Part shown: piece by piece, positions 36,601 to 42,929 of the stretch | Layout of the letters: each line of letters begins with the position of its first letter | How positions within the stretch are numbered: the stretch's first letter is position 1 | NCBI GenBank assembly: GCA_033809755.1 | Contig: JAPXLB010000013.1 | Coordinates: 11,277-75,276 of the forward strand | Direction of reading: 5' to 3' | DNA: 64,000 bases | From: UBA4417 sp033809755 | GTDB lineage: Bacteria; Bacteroidota; Bacteroidia; Bacteroidales; UBA4417 | The notes under the pieces: model-generated | Told to the model about the DNA's origin: nothing | The model's input: only the letters and a program-made list of their open reading frames with translations | Database searches by the model: none | Position numbers and translations under genes: made by a program

Positions 36601-37914
36601 CGTTCTCTGATTGAGAGTTTGAGATTTAAAAACACTTCTGAAATCAAGCCAAAGAAAATTCAAATACAAACGCCTCCGTTCACCAAAAAAGACCGACAAC
36701 GTACAATATTAGCACCTTGGTTCGGCGATTTTTATTCTCCGTTTATACCTTCGGCTTTCGAAATGATGGGCTATAAATTGGAAAACTTGCCTCCAAGCGA
36801 CATAAATACGGTCAAGTACGGACTAAGATATTCCAACAACGAGATATGCTATCCGGCAACTTTGGTTGTAGGCGATCTCATAAAAGCTTTGGATACAGGC
36901 AAGTACAAGCGAGACGAAATTGCTTTAGGCATCACTCAAACTGGCGGACAATGTCGTGCAACCAACTACGTTGCTCTGATTAAAAAAGCAATGATTGCCT
37001 CCGGACACGGCGATATACCGATAGTTACGGTTTCGTTTACCGCAGGATTGAACGAGCAACCCGGATTTAAAATCAATTGGCTGAAGGGTATAAAAAGCAT
37101 CTTAACTTGCTTGGTTTACGCCGACTGTCTGTCTCAGTTTTACTACTCTACCGTTCCTCGCGAAACAGTTAAAGGTGCATCGGAAAGAATAAAAAATAAA
37201 TATATTGAATTAGGTGCCGATGCATTGAGAGACAACAACGACAAGATTTTTTACAAGTTGGTAGTTGATGCAAAAAATGAATTTGCTGCAGTTAACAGTT
37301 TCGCCGATATTCCCCGAATTGGTGTTGTTGGCGAAATTTACGTTAAGTACAACAACTTCGGACACAAAAATGTTGTAAATTGGCTTATGGAACAAGGTGT
37401 TGAGCCGGTTTTGCCTCCTATTGTCAAATTCTTTATCTCTTCTTTTGCAAATAAAGAAGCAAGAATTGAAGGAAATGTTATGAACAGACAAATACCAAAA
37501 TTTGCTTCCGATTTTGCCTTGAAACTGATATATAAGGTCATTCACAAGATGGAAAAAAACTTGCACGACTACCCCTACTACGTTCCCATAACCAATATTC
37601 ACGACGACGCTAAAATGGCATCGGATATAATAAACCTCAACGCTCAGTTTGGCGAAGGTTGGCAAATACCCGCCGAGTTTGCCGAATTTGCTCATAATGG
37701 TATAAATAATGTTGTTAGCTTACAACCGTTCGGATGTATTGCAAATCACGTCATCTCAAAAGGAATTGAAAAAAGAACCAAAGAAGTATATCCTAATATG
37801 AACTTGCTGTTTTTAGATTTCGACAGCGGTATGAGCGAAGCAAACATTTTCAACAGGTTGCACTTTATGATTAAAAACGCTCAAAAGGAAATGCATTATC
37901 AATATCAATCATAA
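33652..37914 (+). CDS. Large acyl-CoA dehydratase activase protein (two ASKHA ATPase domains plus DUF2229/HgdB-like part)
   Basis: 1420 residues, GTG start at 33652. Residues 1-260 and 323-590 are two BcrAD/BadFG ATPase domains, each with a phosphate loop ('GLDAGSTTIK', 'GVDSGSTTTK') and both cysteines that hold the interdimer [4Fe-4S] cluster in HgdC: C127 ('NGSCAGGTG') and C166 ('SRCGVF'); C452 ('NEACSSGCG') and C491 ('TRCTVF'). A Cys-rich link ('LNCKGCENNC', about 643-650) follows, then DUF2229 ('GIFRGLGIYENYPFWNSFF') and HgdB-like regions with Cys residues ('ADNICFPAKLVHGH', 'NNEICYPATLVVGD', 'QTGGQCRATNY'). Such proteins are common in anaerobes; the reaction of this long form is unknown to me. 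It should be an oxygen-sensitive ATP-driven electron transfer system in the cytoplasm. Confidence 0.9.
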   Translation: MGEILNIGLDAGSTTIKVVLTDSNKNIVYKTYGRHYADVLGSLINIFDEIIAKFGNIKARMAITGSAGMGIAERSNLSFIQEVVASCELIEDMYPDTSVFVDIGGEDSKMIFFSKGKSPDMRMNGSCAGGTGSFIDQMASLLNVSIDEFNSLAENAKNTYPIASRCGVFSKTDVQNLLARNVCREDIAASVFKAVSMQVITALARGYKPKPKVFLCGGPLTFIPELRKAFINEINFSDSDVTISEHSEVIPAWGAAILAEEKSEVKTLKEFIDIIKNPVSNITAAKSNLRPLFESEAEFNDWKKSKEKYKIPTIEISNLKTDNCYIGVDSGSTTTKIVAIDEDDNVFFKYYSKNKGTSLNTFTEGLNLLMLEAKKHNKDLNVIGNCATGYGEDLIKTAYQLDHGMVETIAHYLAACHFQKDVSFILDIGGQDMKATFIQNEIIKRLEINEACSSGCGSFIETFANSLNYDVKSFSEIALQSKSPCDLGTRCTVFMNSKVKQSQREGADVADISAGLGYSVIKNCLNKVLKIKDKKELGDHIMVQGGTFRNLSVIRALEIELNKEVMVTDQPEHMGAYGAALYAKKMHQSGKNTERKLSQFVKPIIKSEKKLNCKGCENNCLVTQFVFENGNKYYSGNKCEKIFTNQGERRKKGINMHAEKYDLLFDREIKTSGKLNLGIFRGLGIYENYPFWNSFFNSFDINIVLSDKSTMELYEKGIATVMADNICFPAKLVHGHVYELIEKKVDRIFFPYVVYEKKEDESTNNSYNCPIVTGYSDVIISSIDPEKNYNIPVDAPTFNFDDKNLMKKSCKQYLKQILPDVDLKNFNAAFDKAIAEQERYERTLCNRANEIYNKAVEENRIVILLAARPYHIDPLIQHKISDLISDFGVDVITEDIVRNLETDAKKVQSVMQWAYTNRIFKSALWIANEKSNLVHYVQITSFGCGPDAFILDEVNDILRRGGKNATVIKVDDINNVGSVKLRFRSLIESLRFKNTSEIKPKKIQIQTPPFTKKDRQRTILAPWFGDFYSPFIPSAFEMMGYKLENLPPSDINTVKYGLRYSNNEICYPATLVVGDLIKALDTGKYKRDEIALGITQTGGQCRATNYVALIKKAMIASGHGDIPIVTVSFTAGLNEQPGFKINWLKGIKSILTCLVYADCLSQFYYSTVPRETVKGASERIKNKYIELGADALRDNNDKIFYKLVVDAKNEFAAVNSFADIPRIGVVGEIYVKYNNFGHKNVVNWLMEQGVEPVLPPIVKFFISSFANKEARIEGNVMNRQIPKFASDFALKLIYKVIHKMEKNLHDYPYYVPITNIHDDAKMASDIINLNAQFGEGWQIPAEFAEFAHNGINNVVSLQPFGCIANHVISKGIEKRTKEVYPNMNLLFLDFDSGMSEANIFNRLHFMIKNAQKEMHYQYQS

Positions 37915-37944
37915 TACCGACAAAGGCTTGATGAGTTTAAAAAA

Positions 37945-38871
37945 TTAATGTTTGGGTACTTTTTTGTCTTTTAAGTTCAATCTCGAAAAATATATTGACA
38001 TTACCGCTCCACCCAAAAGCATAATGGCTCCCAATGCCGAAAGCGGTTCAAGTTGTTCGCCTTGTATCCAGCTTACTTGCATTCTGTATAAAATACTCAT
38101 TACTACAACGGTAATAATAGGATTAAGCGTAATAATAATGCTGACTTTATACGCTTCTATATGTTTTAAAGCCACAGCCAAAAAGCCGTAAGCCAACAAA
38201 GTATTAGCTCCCAAAAAAATCATTATAAGCCACTGATTTATGTTTAGGTTGCCAAAAATTGAGAAATTAGCCACAGGTGTGTAAAACAAAGCCGGAATCA
38301 GATATATAAATAGATTCAACAACTGAGTATTGTACTGTTTTACCAATTTTTTCTGATTTATTGCATAAACCACCCACGAAACTGCCGCAAAAACGATTAA
38401 CAAAAAGCCTAAGTTAAAGCTTTCGTCAACCATTACTTTCAATTGATTGAAATAAAAAAGCACGAGCCCGCAAAAGGCTATAATTATTCCTACCAACTGT
38501 TTTGTATTAAATTTCTCCTTATAAAAAACAACTCCTACAATTGCCAACATAATAGGTCCCATCTGGATAAATACCTGTGTTGTTGATGGCGACGTGTAGT
38601 CCAAACCTTTGGCATAACCGAAATAGTTAAATCCTAAGCAAACACCTGCCAACAATAGAGCCGGTGGAAATTTTTTGAGTATGCTTTTTAAATCGTTTGG
38701 CTTGCGAAAAACAAAATACAGCAATAAAATTGTTGCAGCAAACATAAACCTAAACCATACCATTGTTTGTGCATCTATAAAATGAAGTGCTACTTCAACA
38801 AAAACGGGCAAAATTCCCCATAGCAAAGCCGTTACACAAACCGACAATATCCCTTTCGTCTGCGATTTCAT
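37945..38871 (-). CDS. EamA/DMT superfamily transporter
   Basis: 308 residues, about ten membrane helices in two repeated EamA halves. Marks: 'GILSVCVTALLWGILPVFVEVAL', 'MVWFRFMFAATILLLYFV', 'PSTTQVFIQMGPIMLAIVGVVFYKEKFNTKQLVGIIIAFCGLVLFYF', 'AAVSWVVYAINQKK' and 'LNPIITVVVMSILYRMQVSWIQ...LGAIMLLGGAVMSIYF'. Exports or imports an unknown metabolite. Its start overlaps the stop of the upstream gene by four bases, so the three minus-strand genes 40564-37945 form one operon. Confidence 0.9.
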   Translation of the reverse strand: MKSQTKGILSVCVTALLWGILPVFVEVALHFIDAQTMVWFRFMFAATILLLYFVFRKPNDLKSILKKFPPALLLAGVCLGFNYFGYAKGLDYTSPSTTQVFIQMGPIMLAIVGVVFYKEKFNTKQLVGIIIAFCGLVLFYFNQLKVMVDESFNLGFLLIVFAAVSWVVYAINQKKLVKQYNTQLLNLFIYLIPALFYTPVANFSIFGNLNINQWLIMIFLGANTLLAYGFLAVALKHIEAYKVSIIITLNPIITVVVMSILYRMQVSWIQGEQLEPLSALGAIMLLGGAVMSIYFSRLNLKDKKVPKH

Positions 38872-39410
38872 TGATTATTCCTTTTTGTAATTTTTGAGAC
38901 GCCAAAATTATAACCAATGCCTAAATCTAAATACCGAAAACCTGTAAATTTATTAAAACTCATGCCTGTTATCGGGTAATAACAGAATTTGAACATAAGT
39001 TTATCGTTTAAAATCAGTCGGTAGCCCAATTGGTAATATATATAGGGCTTGTATTTCAATTTATCTTCGCGTAAATCATAATTGTAGTTCGAATAAAAAT
39101 TATGTATCAAACCCATGCCAAACTCTAACTTGTGTTTTGAATTTCCAAAAAGTGCTACCAACGAAGTGTTCAGGTTAAAATCTTTCCCTCTCGAAGGTCG
39201 TAAAACACTTGTGCCAATGCCGACACGCGGCTTAAAAGTAAATTTCTTGACGTTTAAAACATTTGCTTCGTAACTAATAGTAGTGTAAGGATACTGAGTA
39301 GGCAACGAAACATACACAGTATGAAAATAGTTTTCGTCTTGCGAGTACGAAACAATGCTAACCCACAATAAAACTAACGTTAATATAAATGCCCTGCAAT
39401 TTTGTTTCAT
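38868..39410 (-). CDS. Predicted small outer-membrane beta-barrel protein, unknown
   Basis: 180 residues. Signal peptide (to about residue 23, 'IVSYSQD'), then alternating beta strands with aromatic residues ('TISYEANVLNVKKFTFKPRVGIGTSV', 'HKLEFGMGLIHNFYSNY', 'KPYIYYQLGYRLILNDKLMFKFCYYPITGMSF') ending 'YLDLGIGYNFGVSKI'. This looks like an eight-strand barrel. No family recognised. Coupled by overlapping start/stop codons to both neighbours. Confidence 0.7.
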   Translation of the reverse strand: MKQNCRAFILTLVLLWVSIVSYSQDENYFHTVYVSLPTQYPYTTISYEANVLNVKKFTFKPRVGIGTSVLRPSRGKDFNLNTSLVALFGNSKHKLEFGMGLIHNFYSNYNYDLREDKLKYKPYIYYQLGYRLILNDKLMFKFCYYPITGMSFNKFTGFRYLDLGIGYNFGVSKITKRNNQ

Positions 39411-40564
39411 AAAACGTCAAGAATCTGTTCGGTTATTTCCTCAATTAATTTGTCGGATTTATTAATCAATATTGTTAGTGTAAACTTGTCTTTGGGCGAA
39501 TAAAGCACAATACTTTCAAATCCTACAATATTGCCGTCGTGCCCGAAATAATCATCATCGTCAAATTCAAACAAAATAATTCCGTTACAAAAAGACGAAA
39601 TATGCTCGTTGTCAGAATCAGCAGAATAACGAGTTTTCATAATATCAAGCGACTGTTCGCTCAGAATTTTATTGTTGAACAATAAATGAAAAAATTTTGC
39701 AATATCGCCGCTGTTTGAAACTATATTTCCCGAACAATAAGCCGCAGAAGCAAGGGATGTGTATTCGGGAAAGTGAGTGTATTTTTCTCTATCGAAGAAA
39801 AACTGTCTGTCGTAACCGCAAATTAATGTGTTACTTGTTTGAATAGGTGCAAAAAATGTGTTGTTAATATTGTACTCCGAGAGCATTTCGCCCAAAAGCT
39901 CATCAAACCTTTTATTGCTCGCCTTTTCGGCTATTATGCCAAGCAATAAATAATTGGAATTACAATATTCGTGCTTTGCGTTAACATCAAACATCGTTAT
40001 GGAATTTAAAACCATATCGGCTAGTTCGTACGGATTCCAAATTTTTGCAGGATTTGATGCCGACACAAATAATAGATTCGGGTAGGTATATAAATCTCTT
40101 AATCCGCTGCTATGGTTTAGCAAATTGTAGATGCTTATTTCTTCAAATTTCTGCGAAACATCAAAATACTTTGAAATTTTATCGTTCAAATTGAGTTTCC
40201 CTTCTTCGCTTAGTTTAAAAATTACAGTAGCAACAATACTTTTTGTTATGCTTGCCACTCTGAATGTATTGGTATTGCTAAGCTTGACGGCTCTCTCAAT
40301 ATCGGTATTGCCGAATGATTTTGTCCAAATTTCGCCCAAACTGTCAACTATCGAAATTTGAACACAAGGAACATCGTTTTTATTTATGAAATTGCAGACA
40401 ATATCGCTAACGGAAGCAGCTTTTTCGTACGATACAAAGTTCGTAGTCGGAAGATTGTCATAATCTTCGCACTTGTAGTCTCTGCCTTCACTGCAAGCAA
40501 TAAAAAAGCAAATGCTTATTCCGAAAATGAATATTGTAAAGAATGCTTTTTTGATTTTTCTCAT
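39407..40564 (-). CDS. Serine hydrolase, beta-lactamase class C family lipoprotein
   Basis: 385 residues. Lipoprotein signal 'AFFTIFIFGISICFFIACSEG' (Cys about residue 24). The beta-lactamase/AmpC-like fold has the nucleophile in SxxK 'ASITKS', the YxN motif in 'YCNSNYLLLG' and 'FGHDGNIVGFES' near the usual HxG position. Such periplasmic hydrolases act on D-amino-acid peptides or esters; it need not confer resistance. The upstream six codons of the open frame are ignored because the signal peptide begins at 'MRKIKKAFF'. First gene of a three-gene operon. Confidence 0.87.
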   Translation of the reverse strand: MRKIKKAFFTIFIFGISICFFIACSEGRDYKCEDYDNLPTTNFVSYEKAASVSDIVCNFINKNDVPCVQISIVDSLGEIWTKSFGNTDIERAVKLSNTNTFRVASITKSIVATVIFKLSEEGKLNLNDKISKYFDVSQKFEEISIYNLLNHSSGLRDLYTYPNLLFVSASNPAKIWNPYELADMVLNSITMFDVNAKHEYCNSNYLLLGIIAEKASNKRFDELLGEMLSEYNINNTFFAPIQTSNTLICGYDRQFFFDREKYTHFPEYTSLASAAYCSGNIVSNSGDIAKFFHLLFNNKILSEQSLDIMKTRYSADSDNEHISSFCNGIILFEFDDDDYFGHDGNIVGFESIVLYSPKDKFTLTILINKSDKLIEEITEQILDVL

Positions 40565-40573
40565 AAAAATATG

Positions 40574-40646
40574 CCAAAACAAGTTCGCTACAAATGTAAT
40601 AAATATGGTGAAATGGGATTTTTTATTCTGAAAAAATCAGTTGATG
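40574..40646 (+). repeat. Left copy of an imperfect direct repeat flanking the Fic gene
   Basis: Resembles 41875-41950 over about 70 bases; shared words include TACAA(A/G)TGTAATAA and GGATTTTT(T/C)AT(T/C)CTG. Both copies read in one frame as a peptide with 'YKCN' followed about four residues later by 'GFFIL.KS'. Confidence 0.55.
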
Positions 40647-40660
40647 ATGAAAAAAACTAT

Positions 40661-40721
40661 TTATTCTACGCAAAATTTGCGAAGAATATCATTGTTATTC
40701 TACGCAAAAGATATATTTTTG
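40661..40721 (+). promoter_or_regulatory. Promoter of the Fic gene with palindromic operator candidate
   Basis: -33 TTG (40692-40694), 19-nt spacer, -7 TATTTTTG (40714-40721). Upstream is a 25-nt palindrome centred on 40675 (ATTCT-A-CGCAAA-A-TTTGCG-A-AGAAT, 40663-40687). Its left part, the 15-mer TTATTCTACGCAAAA (40661-40675), is repeated exactly at 40695-40709 inside the promoter spacer, 34 bases away (about three helical turns). The Fic protein has a C-terminal winged helix that could bind here. Confidence 0.65.
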
Positions 40722-40743
40722 CATTTTGAAAATCAGTACTATC

Positions 40744-41856
40744 ATGGCAAAATATATTTATCATAGAGAGAATTGGACGAATTTCACATGGGATGAAAAG
40801 AAAATCAGTCCTTTGTTAGCAGAAGTTCGTCATTTGCAAGGACGATTGCTTGGCAAAATGGGTTCGCTTGGCTTTGTTTTGCAAGAAGAAGCCACATTGA
40901 AAAGCATAACGCTCGATGTACTGAAATCTTCTGAAATAGAAGGCGAAAAGCTGAACAAGGAGCAGGTTCGTTCGTCAATTGCTCGTCGCTTAGGACTTGA
41001 TGTTGCAGGACTTGTAAGCTCTACCCGAAATGTCGATGGTATTGTCGATATGATGCTTGATGCAACACAAAACTACGAAAAACCGCTAACAGAAGAACGT
41101 TTATTCGCATGGCACGGAGCACTCTTTCCTACCGGTCGTAGCGGACTTTATTCTATTGAAGTTGCACAATACAGAACAGGCGAAATGCAAGTTGTTTCCG
41201 GAGCATTCGGACAAGAAAAAGTGCATTACCAAGCAGTTTCAGCCAAGAATGTAAAATCGGAAATGGATGTTTTTTTAGAATGGATAAACTCTGACAACAA
41301 GCAAGATAGTGTAATAAAAGCAGCAATATCGCACCTGTGGTTTGTTACAATACACCCTTTCGACGATGGCAACGGACGTATTGCCCGTGCAATTAGCGAT
41401 ATGCTTTTAGCACGCAGCGACGAAAGCAAACACCGATTTTACAGCATGTCGGCACAAATCAATAAAGAACGAAAAAAATATTACGAAACTCTTGAAAAAG
41501 TACAGCATCAAACTGCGAACAGCGATATTACTGTTTGGTTAGAATGGTTTTTGAGATGTCTGAAAAATGCCATACTATCTTCCGAAAAGATATTGAAAAG
41601 TGTATTTGTAAAAGCTGAGTTTTGGAATACACATGCGAAAACATCTTTTAACGACAGACAAAAGTTGATGCTCAATAAACTTCTTGACGGCGATTTTGTC
41701 GGAAAGTTGCAATCATCGAAATGGGCAAAAATGTGCAAATGCTCGCAAGACACCGCAATCCGCGACATTAAAGACTTGATAGAAAAAGGTATTTTGCGAC
41801 AAGATGATGCAGGGGGACGTAGTACGAATTACAAACTCACAGAGATTAAGTTGTAA
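40744..41856 (+). CDS. Fic domain protein (AMPylase type) with N-terminal DUF4172 and C-terminal HTH
   Basis: 370 residues from MAKYIYHREN. Fic enzymes transfer AMP (or another nucleotide part) to proteins. The N-terminal DUF4172 region carries the self-inhibitory helix: S62-x-x-x-E66-G67 in 'KSSEIEGEKL', the (S/T)xxxE(G/N) motif of class II Fic proteins. The catalytic motif is 'HPFDDGNGRIAR' at 204-215, matching HxFx(D/E)GNGRxxR. The end ('LQSSKWAKMCKCSQDTAIRDIKDLIEKGILRQDDAGGRSTNYKL') is a winged helix-turn-helix, suggesting autoregulation through the palindrome upstream. No separate antitoxin gene is present, consistent with built-in inhibition. Six upstream in-frame codons are excluded. 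Confidence 0.93.
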   Translation: MAKYIYHRENWTNFTWDEKKISPLLAEVRHLQGRLLGKMGSLGFVLQEEATLKSITLDVLKSSEIEGEKLNKEQVRSSIARRLGLDVAGLVSSTRNVDGIVDMMLDATQNYEKPLTEERLFAWHGALFPTGRSGLYSIEVAQYRTGEMQVVSGAFGQEKVHYQAVSAKNVKSEMDVFLEWINSDNKQDSVIKAAISHLWFVTIHPFDDGNGRIARAISDMLLARSDESKHRFYSMSAQINKERKKYYETLEKVQHQTANSDITVWLEWFLRCLKNAILSSEKILKSVFVKAEFWNTHAKTSFNDRQKLMLNKLLDGDFVGKLQSSKWAKMCKCSQDTAIRDIKDLIEKGILRQDDAGGRSTNYKLTEIKL

Positions 41857-41874
41857 TTTTGGCAATATAACTTG

Positions 41875-41950
41875 CACAAAACAAAATTGTTACAAGTGTA
41901 ATAATTCTTGCAAAACTGGATTTTTCATCCTGCAAAAATCACTTAACGTA
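41875..41950 (+). repeat. Right copy of the imperfect direct repeat flanking the Fic gene
   Basis: Pairs with 40574-40646. It begins 19 bases after the Fic stop. The remainder of the 213-base gap to 42070 is AT-rich with no gene. Confidence 0.55.
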
Positions 41951-42069
41951 AAAATAATACACCAAAAAAGCACAGTTTTAGGAAAAATAAGTAATTTTAT
42001 AAACTCAAATAATCAACTAAAATTGGTTTACTTTGCAAAATAGCAGATTATAAATTGTAAAATTTAGAT

Positions 42070-42888
42070 ATGAAAAACGTTCTGTACACATTGATTTTAT
42101 TGCTGTTAATAATAAACGTTCGAGCCGACAACTACAAATACACTTCGGGTGGAAGGCAGGCATCTATGGGTTACACTTCGGCAACATCAGCCGATTTTTG
42201 GAGTGTAACCAACAATCAGGCAGGACTTGCCTTTTACAACCAAAGCGGTGTCGGCTTGTACTACGAAAACAGATTTTTACTCAAAGAGTTAGGATTTCAG
42301 CAAGCAGCTTTTGCACTTAAAACTAAATACGGCTCATTTGGAGTTTCGGCATCGTATAGCGGCGACGCCAATTACAACACAGCTATGGGTGGAATTGCGT
42401 ACTCTATGATGCTTGGAAAAAATATTGCAGCAGGCGTACAGTTTGACGTACTCAACACCTCTCTTCCCGAAAACTACGGAAAAAGAACAAACGTAACCTT
42501 CGAAATAGGAATTATGGCTAAAATTACCGAAAATATAATTTTCGGAGCTCACACTTTCAATCCTATTCAGGCTAAACTAAGCGACTACAACGACGAAAGA
42601 ATCCCCTCAACAATAAATGCTGGTTTGTCTTACATATTTAACGATAAACTCGTTATTGCCGCAGAAGCATTTAAGCAATCTGACAGAAACATGGAGTTTA
42701 GGTCTGGATTGGAATACAAGTTTGTAGATTTCGCTTTTGCAAGAATAGGCATTGCAACACAACCATACAGATACACGTTCGGCGTTGGGCTTCAGCTAAG
42801 CAATTTCTTCATAGACCTTTCGTCTAATGTTCATCAGGTATTGGGATATTCGCCTCAAATTTCGTTACAATATAAGTTTGGAAAATGA
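42070..42888 (+). CDS. PorV/PorQ-like outer-membrane barrel protein
   Basis: 272 residues. Signal peptide (to about 'NVRADNYK') and then 'GGRQASMGYTSATSADFWSVTNNQAGLAFYNQSGVGLYYENRFLLKELGFQQAAF', which closely resembles the start of the PorV/PorQ/UPF0164 family of FadL-like barrels, followed by repeated amphipathic strands and the C-terminal 'SPQISLQYKFGK'. PorV-type proteins shuttle T9SS cargo; whether this one does is inference. It overlaps the next start by four bases (ATGA). Confidence 0.75.
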   Translation: MKNVLYTLILLLLIINVRADNYKYTSGGRQASMGYTSATSADFWSVTNNQAGLAFYNQSGVGLYYENRFLLKELGFQQAAFALKTKYGSFGVSASYSGDANYNTAMGGIAYSMMLGKNIAAGVQFDVLNTSLPENYGKRTNVTFEIGIMAKITENIIFGAHTFNPIQAKLSDYNDERIPSTINAGLSYIFNDKLVIAAEAFKQSDRNMEFRSGLEYKFVDFAFARIGIATQPYRYTFGVGLQLSNFFIDLSSNVHQVLGYSPQISLQYKFGK

Positions 42889-42929
42889 AAAAACTTTCAA
42901 TTATGCTCCTAAACGTAGAAAAACGACAT

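Noticed and set aside
40358..40729. 123-codon open frame opposite the start of the serine hydrolase
   Set aside because: It lies antisense to a clear signal peptide and hydrolase; only its last third is of note, as part of the repeat flanking the Fic gene.
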